Assembly (NCBI RefSeq): GCF_900115115.1
Contig: NZ_FOVI01000007.1
Span: 1-64,000 of the forward strand
Length of the DNA stretch: 64,000 nucleotides
Origin: Paenimyroides ummariense
Lineage (GTDB): Bacteria; Bacteroidota; Bacteroidia; Flavobacteriales; Flavobacteriaceae
Direction of reading: 5' to 3'
The first letter of the stretch is position 1. Each line of letters begins with the position of its first letter. Below, piece after piece: positions 44,208 through 52,923 of this stretch. The position numbers and the translations under genes were made by a program. The notes under the pieces were generated by a model that saw only the letters and a list, made by a program, of their open reading frames with translations, did not search any database and was not told where the DNA came from.

Positions 44208-44417
44208 ATGAGTACTATTGAATTAAAAAAAGAACTGCATAATTATATAGAGAATGCCGATGACCAATTCTTAAGAATGTTTTATGAAATGGCAAAGGCG
44301 TATATGTTGCAAAAAAATAAAGATAAAATGATTGCAGAAGGCGAGAAGGATATTAAAAACGGACAAACTTATACTTTAGAAGAAGCTAAAGAAATAATGA
44401 AAAAATGGAATCCGTAA
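44208..44417 (+). CDS. Antitoxin of a type II toxin-antitoxin pair
   Basis: A 69-residue acidic/basic helical protein, MSTIELKKELHNYIENADDQFLRMFYEM with a C-terminal EEAKEIMKKWNP, like many short Bacteroidota antitoxins that bind their toxin with the C-terminal helix. There is no obvious DNA-binding motif, so autoregulation cannot be read off. The toxin gene starts inside its last 13 bases. Confidence 0.75.
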   Translation: MSTIELKKELHNYIENADDQFLRMFYEMAKAYMLQKNKDKMIAEGEKDIKNGQTYTLEEAKEIMKKWNP

Positions 44418-44725
44418 TAAGAGTTGAATTAACATCTCGGTCTTTAAAAGATTTACAAAAGATTAGAGTATTTAATGATAACCTTTACAGTATTTCTAAA
44501 TCAAAAGAAATTATTAATGATATTTTTAAAGAGTTAGAGATATTAGAAAACTCAACCATAGATTTTACAGAAATTGGTGTTATAGATGAAGAATTCATAC
44601 ACCTAAAATATGAATATCGAAAGCTTGTAACAAGTCATTATAAAATTACATATCGAAAAGGTAAAAGAGCAATTTATGTAGTTAGAATTTTCGACACACG
44701 ACAGAATCCATCAAAAAATAAATAA
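44405..44725 (+). CDS. RelE/ParE-superfamily toxin
   Basis: A 106-residue toxin-like protein. It has the RelE/ParE fold pattern: VELTSRSLKDLQKIRVF, then a helix with NDIFKELEILENS, and a C-terminal HYKITYRKGKRAIYVVRIFDTRQNPSK. Several conserved Arg/Lys and an R-x-x-R-F-D-T-R-Q-N-P tail are expected of this superfamily. Whether it cleaves mRNA or acts on gyrase is not clear. It overlaps the antitoxin gene by 13 bases. Confidence 0.85.
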   Translation: MESVIRVELTSRSLKDLQKIRVFNDNLYSISKSKEIINDIFKELEILENSTIDFTEIGVIDEEFIHLKYEYRKLVTSHYKITYRKGKRAIYVVRIFDTRQNPSKNK

Positions 44726-44743
44726 TAAAACTTTAAAAAGTAA

Positions 44744-45355
44744 ATGAAAATTATTTGCGTAGGCAGAAATTATATTGATCATATCAATGAACTTTCTAAC
44801 CAAAAACCGACAGAACCGGTGCTTTTTATGAAGCCTGATACATCGGTTTTACTAAAAACGTTTCCGTTTGTTATTCCCGATTTTTCGAACGATGTACATC
44901 ACGAAGTAGAAGTTTTGGTGAAAATATGCAAGGTTGGTAAAAGCATCAGTCCAAAATTCGCTCATAAATATTACAATCAAATTGGGTTGGGTGTCGATTT
45001 TACCGCGCGCGACGTTCAATCTAAACTAAAAGAAAAAGGCTTACCTTGGGAAATTGCGAAAGGATTCGATGGCGCAACGATTATTGGCGATTTTGTTGAT
45101 AAAAATCAGTTTGAAAATCTTCAGAATATATCTTTTCAATTAATAAAAAACGATGAGGTTGTTCAAAACGGGAACACACAGGATATGTTGTGGCAAATTG
45201 ATGAATTAATTTCGTACATATCACAGTTTTTTACATTGAAAATTGGCGATATTATTTTTACGGGAACACCAAGCGGCGTATCAAAAGTGAACAGTGGCGA
45301 TGTGTTGGAAGGTTTCTTGGAAGATAAAAAAATGTTTGGCTTTAAAGTTTTATAA
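44744..45355 (+). CDS. Fumarylacetoacetate hydrolase family protein
   Basis: A 203-residue FAH-fold enzyme. MKIICVGRNYIDHINELSN and FMKPDTSVLLKTFPFVIP start the family; the metal site shows as HHEVEVLVKI and VDFTARDVQSKLKEKGLPWEIAKGFDG; IGDIIFTGTPSGVSKVNSGD closes it. Likely an acylpyruvate hydrolase or a decarboxylase of oxaloacetate type. The stop codon overlaps the next ATG by one base, so it is probably co-transcribed with cinA. Confidence 0.88.
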   Translation: MKIICVGRNYIDHINELSNQKPTEPVLFMKPDTSVLLKTFPFVIPDFSNDVHHEVEVLVKICKVGKSISPKFAHKYYNQIGLGVDFTARDVQSKLKEKGLPWEIAKGFDGATIIGDFVDKNQFENLQNISFQLIKNDEVVQNGNTQDMLWQIDELISYISQFFTLKIGDIIFTGTPSGVSKVNSGDVLEGFLEDKKMFGFKVL

Positions 45356-46608
45356 TGAAAGCGGTAATTGTAACAATAGGTGACGAGCTTTTAATTGGTC
45401 AAGTGATCGATACCAACAGTGTTTTTATAGGTCAGGAATTAGAAGCAATTGGTTGTACGGTTGTTGAAAAAGTTGCGATTTCGGATACCATTGAAGCTAT
45501 TATCGACACAATGATTCGTTATCAAAACAAGGTTGATCTGGTTGTTCTTACCGGAGGTTTAGGTCCTACAAAAGATGATGTTACCAAAAAAACGCTGGTG
45601 AATTATTTTAACGACGAGCTGATTTTTAACGATGAGGTTTTTCTTCACGTAAAAAAGCTGATTGAAGGTTATTACAACCGACCAATTACCGAAATGAACC
45701 GTCAGCAGGCGTATCTTCCATCTAAATGTACTATTTTGTTTAACGATGTTGGTACGGCTCCGGGAATGTTAATGGTAAAAGAACAAACAACTTTTGTATC
45801 GTTACCGGGCGTGCCTTACGAAATGAAATATCTGGTTACCGAAAAATTACTTCCTTATATAAAAGAACAGTTTAAGTTAGAAGCCATCGTTCATAAAACT
45901 GTTTTAACTGTTGGAATAGGCGAAAGTCTATTAGCAGAAAAAATAGAGCAATGGGAAGATAGCTTACAGCCTTTAAATATCCATTTAGCATATTTACCTC
46001 AATTTGGTTTGGTGCGTTTGCGTTTAAGCAAAACGGGAAGTTCTGTTGATGCAATCGAAGCAGAAATTCTTCAAAAGATTAGAGAATTACAATTGTTAAT
46101 CCCCGAGTTTTTTATCGGAATAACAAATGCTGATTCGTTGTTTAACGAAGTTGTTCTTCTGTTGAAACAAAGCGGCTTAACAATTGCAACTGCTGAAAGT
46201 TGTACGGGAGGAAGCATCGCTCAAAAATTAACGTCGGTAGAAGGTTCTTCGGGCTATTTTAAAGGAAGTGCAATAACGTACGCAACCGAATCTAAAGTGA
46301 ATATTTTAGGTGTTCAGCAACAAACAATTGATACATTTAGTGTGGTAAGCGAAGAAGTGGCACGTGAAATGGCTATTGGAGCAAAAAGAATTTATCAAGC
46401 TGATTTAGCTATCTCAACTACCGGAAATGCAGGTCCTTTAAAAGGCGATGGCGATGCCGAAATAGGAACTGTTTGTATGGTATTAGCTTATGGTGATCAA
46501 GTAGAATCGTTTACTTTTAATTTTGGACAGCCACGAAATAAGGTAATACAAGCAGCTGTAGAAAAAACATGGTTAATTCTGTATAAATATTTAAAAAATA
46601 AGCAATAA
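45355..46608 (+). CDS. cinA: CinA family nicotinamide-nucleotide amidase protein
   Basis: A 417-residue two-domain protein. The N-terminal MoCF-biosynthesis-like domain (about 1-170; TIGDELLIGQVIDTNS, VLTGGLGPTKDDVTKK) and the C-terminal CinA domain (about 260-415; IATAESCTGGSIAQKLTSVEGSSGYFKGSAITY, STTGNAGPL). The C-terminal domain commonly has nicotinamide mononucleotide deamidase activity for NAD recycling. It precedes rpmB. Confidence 0.92.
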   Translation: MKAVIVTIGDELLIGQVIDTNSVFIGQELEAIGCTVVEKVAISDTIEAIIDTMIRYQNKVDLVVLTGGLGPTKDDVTKKTLVNYFNDELIFNDEVFLHVKKLIEGYYNRPITEMNRQQAYLPSKCTILFNDVGTAPGMLMVKEQTTFVSLPGVPYEMKYLVTEKLLPYIKEQFKLEAIVHKTVLTVGIGESLLAEKIEQWEDSLQPLNIHLAYLPQFGLVRLRLSKTGSSVDAIEAEILQKIRELQLLIPEFFIGITNADSLFNEVVLLLKQSGLTIATAESCTGGSIAQKLTSVEGSSGYFKGSAITYATESKVNILGVQQQTIDTFSVVSEEVAREMAIGAKRIYQADLAISTTGNAGPLKGDGDAEIGTVCMVLAYGDQVESFTFNFGQPRNKVIQAAVEKTWLILYKYLKNKQ

Positions 46609-46611
46609 CAT

Positions 46612-46642
46612 TTGTTTAAATAAAATTTAAGTTGTTATTTTG
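46612..46642 (+). promoter_or_regulatory. Promoter of the rpmB-rpmG-DUF4295 cluster
   Basis: TTG (46612-46614) and TTATTTTG (46635-46642, one mismatch to TAnnTTTG) are separated by 20 bases. The leader to rpmB is about 25 bases. Confidence 0.5.
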
Positions 46643-46668
46643 CACACTGATTTTAAAAGTAAGAAATA

Positions 46669-46905
46669 ATGTCAAGAGTTTGTCAAATTACAGGAAAGCG
46701 CGCGATGGTTGGAAACAACGTATCACACGCTATGAACAAAACTAAGAGAAAGTTTTCTGTAAACTTAGTTAAGAAGCGTTTTTACATCGCTGAAGAAGAC
46801 AGATGGGTAACTTTAAAAGTATCTACATCTGCATTAAAAACAATTAACAAAAAAGGTATTGCAGCAGTTTTGAAAGAAGCTAAAGCAAACGGATTATTAA
46901 AGTAA
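46669..46905 (+). CDS. rpmB: 50S ribosomal protein L28 (bL28)
   Basis: 78 residues, [27 protein letters not shown], the family start; the rest is basic and ends with [10 protein letters not shown]. It is followed by rpmG and the DUF4295 gene, the usual Bacteroidota order. Confidence 0.97.
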   Translation: MSRVCQITGKRAMVGNNVSHAMNKTKRKFSVNLVKKRFYIAEEDRWVTLKVSTSALKTINKKGIAAVLKEAKANGLLK

Positions 46906-46933
46906 TTCAGTTCACCATTAAAATTTTATCACA

Positions 46934-47122
46934 ATGGCAAAGAAAGCAAAAGGAAATAGAATTCAAGTAATTTTAGAATGTACTGAGCATAAAGCAACTG
47001 GATTACCAGGTACTTCACGTTACATTACTACAAAAAACAAGAAAAATACTCCAGATAGAATGGAAATCAAAAAATTCAATCCTATCTTAAAGAAAGTAAC
47101 AGTTCATAAAGAAATTAAATAA
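46934..47122 (+). CDS. rpmG: 50S ribosomal protein L33 (bL33)
   Basis: 62 residues. [32 protein letters not shown] and [20 protein letters not shown] match bL33. It contains only one Cys, so it is the zinc-free form. Confidence 0.96.
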   Translation: MAKKAKGNRIQVILECTEHKATGLPGTSRYITTKNKKNTPDRMEIKKFNPILKKVTVHKEIK

Positions 47123-47133
47123 TTTAGTTAGTC

Positions 47134-47286
47134 ATGGCAAAGAAAACCGTAGCAACATTACAAGGAGCTTCAAAGAAATTAACCAAAGCTATTAAAATGG
47201 TTAAGTCTCCAAAAACAGGCGCTTACACATTCGTTGAGTCAGTTATGGCTCCTGAGTTAGTTGATGAATTTTTAGCAAAAAAATAA
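47134..47286 (+). CDS. Small DUF4295 protein, probable ribosomal protein bL38
   Basis: A 50-residue basic protein, MAKKTVATLQGASKKLTKA with KSPKTGAYTFVESVMAP. It starts 11 bases after rpmG, the order seen across Bacteroidota. I recall that the cryo-EM structure of the Flavobacterium johnsoniae ribosome contains an extra protein named bL38, and this family is the likely match. The recall needs checking against the structure paper. The stop is followed by a terminator. Confidence 0.85.
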   Translation: MAKKTVATLQGASKKLTKAIKMVKSPKTGAYTFVESVMAPELVDEFLAKK

Positions 47287-47307
47287 TCATTCATCAAATT
47301 AAAAAAT

Positions 47308-47341
47308 TAAAAGCTATCTAAATTATTAGGTAGCTTTTTTT
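47308..47341 (+). terminator. Terminator of the ribosomal cluster
   Basis: AAAAGCTAtCTAA pairs with TTAGgTAGCTTTT and is followed by a T run. Confidence 0.8.
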
Positions 47342-47362
47342 ATCTCCTTAGTCGTTAACAAA

Positions 47363-47485
47363 TCATTTTGTCAATGAGATTTTAGCTATCGTTATTGGAT
47401 TATTACTTTTGAATTTTTCTGATAAATCTTGTGAATAACCTTCCCAACTTTCTCGCTTAATTGTTTTAATAGCGACAAATCGCAT
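47363..47485 (-). CDS. Possible 40-residue ORF or gene remnant
   Basis: An ATG-to-TGA frame encodes a basic helical peptide starting MRFVAIKTIKRES and ending PITIAKISLTK. The composition looks protein-like, with W, Y and charged residues in helical order. It might be the tail of an inserted or broken gene at the edge of the 47-54 kb block. I do not recognise it and no promoter is visible. Confidence 0.3.
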   Translation of the reverse strand: MRFVAIKTIKRESWEGYSQDLSEKFKSNNPITIAKISLTK

Positions 47486-47517
47486 CAAGTTGTTAAAAAA
47501 AAGTAATTAACAGAAGC

Positions 47518-49320
47518 CTACCTCTCCAAAAAATCCTCAAAATCATCCTCTTTCCCTAATCCAAACTTCTGTTTTAGGCGGTATTTGAACATACGGACAC
47601 TTTGTGGTTCTACATGCAGCGCCTGTGCAATCTGTTTGGTGCTCATTTTCAGGTAGAGATAAGTGCAGTATTTCAGATCAAGTGGGGTTAGTTTCTGAAT
47701 TGCTTTTTCATTCAAACGGTTAAAGAAATCGGGATGTAGTTTCTGTATTTGCATTTTGATATCTTCATAATCCGTCTGCAAAAGCATTTCTTCCTTAATC
47801 AGTTTCTGTATATGTTTGGCTTCGCCATTATCTATTTTATCCTGAATCTGTTTAAGCGTATCATTTTTTCTATCAATGATCAGAGAATTTGCCAAGGCTT
47901 CCTTTTCCAATTGCTGCCGTCTTAAATCCAGTATTTCCTGCTCAGCCTTCAACCTCGCTTGTTCTTCTTTTTCCAATTTAAGCTGCATGGCAGCCTGCTG
48001 TGCCTGATCTTCTTTTTCCTGGGCCAATTTTTTTTCACGCTCTACGGAATATCGTAGGCGGAAGTGATAAGATACGAACATAAACAGAAGCGCGAATAAC
48101 AGCGCAATTGCAATTCCTCCGTAGAGGTAATTTTGTCGTTTCCTGAAATTTTCACGTTCGGTTAAAAGTTCAAGTTCACGATCTTTTTTTTCGGTTTCAT
48201 ACTGCACCTCTAATTTCTGTGCATTGAAAAGTTGCTGTTCGTTGAACGATTTTTTTAATAAATCTTCTGCTCGTTGCTGATACGTCAATGCCGATTTATA
48301 ATCTTGTTTTTTAAAGGCAATATCTGCTAAATCCCGATTAATGGCATACTCTAACCTAAAATGATTTCCGCTGGAACTCATTAGTCTACTAAGTCCTTGT
48401 AAAAGATATTGCTCGGCAAGTCCCCAATCTTCTTTTTGCTTTGCAAATCCACTTTTGATACCAAATACATTACCCCATTTATCGGCAAAAGCTTCGTTAT
48501 TATCCAGCTTTTGTTCTGCAAGTTTAAGATATTCAAATGCTTTCTGCTCTCTAACTCTCAATGCTTCAGCTGAGTGCTCTAAATAATAATTTGCCAGATT
48601 AATACATGTAATCACATACGTGTTAACGCTCAATTTATCCGGCTGCTTTTGCAATAAATTAAAAGACTTATTCAGATAATGGTAACTGCTGTCCAAAAGA
48701 TTTCGTTCTTTACTTTTTTTGTATCTTGCCAGATACATACTTGAAATACCATTGTTTACATTCGTTTGTAAATTGATGTTGTTTGCTTTGACAGCACAGT
48801 AACGAGCCTGATGTATATAATGCTCCATCTTTTCGCTATCGTCCCATTTGCTGTAAGCTCCGTACAGCAAATAGTTTAGGTGGTATTTTGTGGAAAGGTC
48901 GTCCTCATTATTTTCTACCTGTTTTAGGCCATAAAGGGCATCTTTTACAACAGCATCCGGCAGATTAAGGGCATTGTTCAGGAAGGCTTTAGCTCTGTAC
49001 GCCACCGCTAAAGATGTCTTTTTCTTCGATTTCTCTGCATATTCAAAACTTAAATCAACGAGTTTTTTAGAAAGTAAAAGGCTGTCCATCGAAGTATATA
49101 TACTGCTTTGATAAGCATAGAGGTAGGCCAAATCAGCAGGCGAAGTAGTGGATTTAATGCCGGCATCTAAAATCTTAATAGCTTCTTTTTGCTGGTTTTG
49201 TAATTGAAGCTGATCCAGTTCATCCAGAATTTTTTGCGTATCGGAATGAATGTGCTGGGCACTAAGCTCCACACATGCTAGAAAAGCAACTATTAAACAA
49301 AAAACATATTTAAACCTCAT
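47518..49320 (-). CDS. TPR membrane protein with LuxR-type DNA-binding domain
   Basis: A 600-residue predicted one-component regulator. Signal peptide MRFKYVFCLIVAFLACVELSAQ; a TPR helical region (about 30-390); one membrane segment (about 394-414); a long coiled coil (about 415-480, rich in E, Q and K); a C-terminal helix-turn-helix (about 545-590) with YLKMSTKQIAQALHVEPQSVRMFKYRL. Same design as the regulator at 7150 but a different output domain. It is divergent from the unknown gene cluster at 49556 and is the likely regulator of it. Confidence 0.85.
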   Translation of the reverse strand: MRFKYVFCLIVAFLACVELSAQHIHSDTQKILDELDQLQLQNQQKEAIKILDAGIKSTTSPADLAYLYAYQSSIYTSMDSLLLSKKLVDLSFEYAEKSKKKTSLAVAYRAKAFLNNALNLPDAVVKDALYGLKQVENNEDDLSTKYHLNYLLYGAYSKWDDSEKMEHYIHQARYCAVKANNINLQTNVNNGISSMYLARYKKSKERNLLDSSYHYLNKSFNLLQKQPDKLSVNTYVITCINLANYYLEHSAEALRVREQKAFEYLKLAEQKLDNNEAFADKWGNVFGIKSGFAKQKEDWGLAEQYLLQGLSRLMSSSGNHFRLEYAINRDLADIAFKKQDYKSALTYQQRAEDLLKKSFNEQQLFNAQKLEVQYETEKKDRELELLTERENFRKRQNYLYGGIAIALLFALLFMFVSYHFRLRYSVEREKKLAQEKEDQAQQAAMQLKLEKEEQARLKAEQEILDLRRQQLEKEALANSLIIDRKNDTLKQIQDKIDNGEAKHIQKLIKEEMLLQTDYEDIKMQIQKLHPDFFNRLNEKAIQKLTPLDLKYCTYLYLKMSTKQIAQALHVEPQSVRMFKYRLKQKFGLGKEDDFEDFLER

Positions 49321-49555
49321 ACAATTTCTATATACATACTCCTACAAAGTAATAAAAAAAACGAACGAAATCCGAATCAGATACCGTTAAACTTGATGAT
49401 AATTTTATTCGCAATCAATTGAAGATAAGGTAATTAAAACACGTGTAGATACTTTGTATATACATTTTAAAAAGATGTAGATGGTTTGTTAGGCTAATTA
49501 GAACTTCCATTCTTAAGATTCTTCCGATTTTTGTTTAAGATAAAATTGAAAAATT

Positions 49556-49879
49556 ATGACACCGAAAGTACAATCTATTTTAAGTTACCTTGGCATTTTG
49601 TGGCTTATTGCTTTTTTTGTAGGAAAAGACCAAAGAAACGACCTCAGCAAATATCATTTAAAACAAGGTTTGGGGCTATTCATTACTGCTGTTGTTTTTA
49701 ATCTTTGTGCTGGAGTGCTATTAACCATCGTGCCATCATTTACATTTGTCCTAACCATTGTTGGTTTTGTTTTTCTGATATTAATGGTATTAGGTATAAT
49801 AACAGCGGCCAACGAGGTTAAAAAGCCCGTGCCGGTAATAGGTAAATTTTTTGAAGATAAGTTTAATTTTATCATGTAA
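49556..49879 (+). CDS. Small membrane protein (DUF4870-like)
   Basis: 107 residues with three hydrophobic segments (about 9-24, 39-57 and 64-88). SYLGILWLIAFFVGKDQRNDLSKYHLKQGLGL resembles the DUF4870 family. The function is unknown. It opens the right-facing group 49556-53478. Confidence 0.65.
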   Translation: MTPKVQSILSYLGILWLIAFFVGKDQRNDLSKYHLKQGLGLFITAVVFNLCAGVLLTIVPSFTFVLTIVGFVFLILMVLGIITAANEVKKPVPVIGKFFEDKFNFIM

Positions 49880-49922
49880 TAGCCGTTTGGAAAAGTATCA
49901 TAACAACTTTAAAAAATATTAA

Positions 49923-51197
49923 ATGCGTTATCTACTCTATATAATATTGTGTTGTTTTTTGTCAGCGTTGGTGTTTGGACAGACCCATCCTAACAAGCAG
50001 CAGTTTGTTGTCAAAAAAGAACGTGTCATTGATTATGAGAGGATTTTTACCGATGAAGAGATACAACAATTAGATAGTATCGTAAATGACATCTGGGAAA
50101 AAGGAATTGCCGAAATAGCCATCGTCACTATTGATGAACACCATACCGATAAAGCGCATTTTGATCAATATGTATTTGATAATTTGACAGGATATGCCCA
50201 AGGGGAATATGGGAAAAACAATGGGATAGTTATCGCGATTTCCAAACAACTCCGTCTAATGCGTATCGAAAACGGCTACGGCATAGAGAAACTCATGAGC
50301 GATGAAGCCACAAAAAAAATCATTGACGAATATTTTATACCGAAATTTAAGGACGACAACTATTTTGAAGGCACCTGGAACGGCTTAAATGCCATTCTCA
50401 GTCATGTAGAAAAGGAAATGCAACAATACAACTATACGGACGCATCGTCAATCTTTAAGCCGACGCTGTTTCAAAAAATCAGGACATTTGTACTGGAAAA
50501 CGGTACACCAGAGACTTTCCGAAATCTCGATAGCGATAATCCCTCATACAATTTCACATCACTTGATGTATTTCTCGGTCCAGCAAGGAAACATGCTTTT
50601 ATCTTGAAAGATTTTTTGGAAACCGATTACTATGAAATGACTATCCGGAACAGTGATGGTAAATATTATCAGTTTATCTGTTTTGATGAGCATGTGCCTG
50701 AGCAGACATTTCTAAAAAAGAATATGCAAGCCCATCGGGTGTATTGGCTTGAACCGGGAGATCAATTGATATCTCAGGATGTATGGCCTTTGCTCTATCA
50801 GATAGAGGATGAAATGACTCAGCATTCAGCAAGTTCCAATCCTAAAGAGTTCACTGTTTACCGATGGAAACTTAAACAGGAATTCCATCCAATGGATCGT
50901 ATATATAAGAACGTTGATCGTAATGAAAGCATAGCATTTATTAAAAACGATTTTTTTATAAACGGAGAAAAGAAAGGCACTTTTGAGATCAACGAAAACA
51001 AAAGATTGTTGTCCGTCAAGATGGATGATGGACAACATCCTTCATTTGCAATTTTTAAAATGGAAGACCGGTATTATTATCGCTACCATTTCAATAAGAC
51101 CGAACGGAAACTTTATCTCGTACCCTTGGATGAAAAAGAAGGTCACGATCTTATTTCTGTAGAGGGATGCACACTTATATTTGAAATTTTAGAATAA
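49923..51197 (+). CDS. TPM-domain (YgcG-like) secreted protein with unknown C-terminus
   Basis: 424 residues. Signal peptide MRYLLYIILCCFLSALVFGQ. A TPM domain (about 35-165) shows as IDYERIFTDEEIQQLDSIVNDIW, IAEIAIVTID, GKNNGIVIAISKQLRLMRIENGYGIEKLMSDEATK. The family has been linked to photosystem repair and acid phosphatase activity, and its role in bacteria is unclear. The C-terminal 250 residues are not TPM and do not resemble a family I know, unlike the usual Gly-rich tail with a membrane segment. Confidence 0.75.
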   Translation: MRYLLYIILCCFLSALVFGQTHPNKQQFVVKKERVIDYERIFTDEEIQQLDSIVNDIWEKGIAEIAIVTIDEHHTDKAHFDQYVFDNLTGYAQGEYGKNNGIVIAISKQLRLMRIENGYGIEKLMSDEATKKIIDEYFIPKFKDDNYFEGTWNGLNAILSHVEKEMQQYNYTDASSIFKPTLFQKIRTFVLENGTPETFRNLDSDNPSYNFTSLDVFLGPARKHAFILKDFLETDYYEMTIRNSDGKYYQFICFDEHVPEQTFLKKNMQAHRVYWLEPGDQLISQDVWPLLYQIEDEMTQHSASSNPKEFTVYRWKLKQEFHPMDRIYKNVDRNESIAFIKNDFFINGEKKGTFEINENKRLLSVKMDDGQHPSFAIFKMEDRYYYRYHFNKTERKLYLVPLDEKEGHDLISVEGCTLIFEILE

Positions 51198-51205
51198 TAA
51201 AAAGG

Positions 51206-51634
51206 ATGAAGATGGCAGATATGATACACGGGATTCTGGTGCTTGTAGGTTTTGTTTTACTGGTATTAGGTATACAGCTTTTTATTTCCTCGTGTAAATT
51301 TGTAGCTAATGGTATCAAAACCCAGGCTACGGTAATCGATAATATCGCTATATCATCGCAAAGTGACGCAGGTACGAGCATAATGTATGCACCTTTGTTG
51401 GAATATGATGTAAAATCAGAGAAAAATACCTACACTCCCAATTTGCGTTCCAATCCACCAGCTTATGATATTGGTGAAAAGGTACCCATTGTATATAGTA
51501 AGAAGAACAGTCAAAATGTACGCATCGTATCTTTTTGGGGCGTTTATCTTGGTAGTAATATTTTGTTTGCATTCAGTTTGCCTATGCTGCTTATAGGTAC
51601 AGGCTATTTTTTATTCAAATGGGGAATTATTTAA
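51206..51634 (+). CDS. DUF3592-type membrane protein
   Basis: 142 residues with two membrane segments (about 10-30 and 112-135) and a beta-rich region between them (ATVIDNIAISSQSDAGTSIMYAPLLEYDV, GEKVPIVYSKKNSQNVRI). This arrangement is that of the DUF3592 family. ATG at 51206 and 51212 are both possible. It starts 8 bases after the TPM gene. Confidence 0.7.
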   Translation: MKMADMIHGILVLVGFVLLVLGIQLFISSCKFVANGIKTQATVIDNIAISSQSDAGTSIMYAPLLEYDVKSEKNTYTPNLRSNPPAYDIGEKVPIVYSKKNSQNVRIVSFWGVYLGSNILFAFSLPMLLIGTGYFLFKWGII

Positions 51635-51644
51635 ACAAAACATT

Positions 51645-52193
51645 ATGTCAGAATACAGTTCACTTTATATAAACATCGAAATCACAGAGGAAAAGTTAAA
51701 TCAATTTTTCCTTGACAAACCGGTATCACAGTTGCTTGACGATGACTGGCAGAGATGGTGGGACAGCCGTAAGATGTATGGCAAACAAAGTTTAGAACAG
51801 TTGCCAGCATACAGCACGGCAACGAACCGGAATGTATTTGATGAACTACTCCAAGACAGAGATTTTGGTGCGAAAGAATTTTACGACAGTGCGTCGCAAG
51901 AATGGATATTCATCGCTGTTTTCTTCAGCGAGAACTACAACGAAATCTTACCGATGCTTTCTCTGTTGAAAAGCCTTGCATCCTATCAGGAAAGCACACA
52001 GCGAGGTGTCGCATTTGTCTATGACTTTTGCTGGGGTCATCATGAAGTGATGGCTTATCTGGAATTTGCCGATCAAAAAGCATTGTTAAAGGAATATATC
52101 ACTCCAGGTGAAATAGCTTCGGTGATCATTGAGGAAGCAGACCGAAGGATAGAACAAGCTGTAGCAGATTTCAACAACCAGTTTAAAGATTGA
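51645..52193 (+). CDS. Hypothetical cytoplasmic protein
   Basis: 182 residues without signal peptide or membrane segments. It is rich in aromatic residues (DDWQRWWDSRKMYG) and acidic. There are motifs I do not know (FSENYNEILPMLSLLKSLASY). It lies 10 bases after the DUF3592 gene. A function as an immunity or adaptor protein is possible but cannot be shown. Confidence 0.6.
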   Translation: MSEYSSLYINIEITEEKLNQFFLDKPVSQLLDDDWQRWWDSRKMYGKQSLEQLPAYSTATNRNVFDELLQDRDFGAKEFYDSASQEWIFIAVFFSENYNEILPMLSLLKSLASYQESTQRGVAFVYDFCWGHHEVMAYLEFADQKALLKEYITPGEIASVIIEEADRRIEQAVADFNNQFKD

Positions 52194-52238
52194 TGATCAA
52201 TACTCAAACCCTAAGTTCAACCATAAAAAAGAAGAAAT

Positions 52239-52922
52239 ATGTTTTTTGCAATCAATAAAATAGAACAGGCAGTCCACCGTACTGATGGACTGCATAATCC
52301 TAAAAATCCGTCTAAACCAATGGTACTGGGTATCTACCGTACGCAGTCGAGAACGGCACTATTTACCGTTTATTCCAAAAAGGCCTATGGTGAATTCTGG
52401 GACGATGAAACGCAAAAAAAGATAGCCAACCGCTATTGGACACCCGAAATGAAAGCATTTGCAAGACAAAAAGTGGCGGAAGCACCTCAGCCTCCATTTA
52501 TCTTTAAGCTGACCATTGTAGGATGGATCTTCGTAGCAATAATGATCGCCACGATGGGATTGATCGTTTATCAGGAAATGAAGCCCCCAGTACCTAAATC
52601 AGCAGAATATGTAGCTATGGAACAAGCTCCTGTGGTTGGGGATATTTATCTTGGTAGGTATGAAGCATTCAAAGAAGCAGGGGAACGCATTGCGTCGGAA
52701 ATCGGTTTTGGTTGGTTTAAAGTGGTAAAGGTTGAAGGAGATATTTATTACATGGCAAAATCGACTGGAATTAGCAAAACGCATAAGCCAAAAGAAGAAT
52801 TGAACAGCACAGATTTTGAAACAGAAGGCACACCTGTGAAGATTACCGAACAAGCAGGTTATATGATCAACATGAAAGCTACAGACGGTAAGATGGAAAT
52901 ATATCTCACAGAAAAGAAGTAA
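52239..52922 (+). CDS. Hypothetical single-pass membrane protein
   Basis: 227 residues. A cytoplasmic-looking N-terminus (about 1-85), a membrane segment (about 88-110, LTIVGWIFVAIMIATMGLIVY) and a C-terminal extracytoplasmic part. The N-terminus has TDGLHNPKNPSKPMVLGIYRTQSRTALFTVYSKK, a pattern I cannot assign. It is followed one base later by the next gene, so it is co-transcribed. Confidence 0.6.
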   Translation: MFFAINKIEQAVHRTDGLHNPKNPSKPMVLGIYRTQSRTALFTVYSKKAYGEFWDDETQKKIANRYWTPEMKAFARQKVAEAPQPPFIFKLTIVGWIFVAIMIATMGLIVYQEMKPPVPKSAEYVAMEQAPVVGDIYLGRYEAFKEAGERIASEIGFGWFKVVKVEGDIYYMAKSTGISKTHKPKEELNSTDFETEGTPVKITEQAGYMINMKATDGKMEIYLTEKK

Positions 52923-52923
52923 C

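Noticed and set aside
49323..49555. Regulatory palindrome between the divergent TPR-LuxR and DUF4870 genes
   Set aside because: I found no convincing dyad or TAnnTTTG element; the region may hold the operator but nothing can be pointed out.
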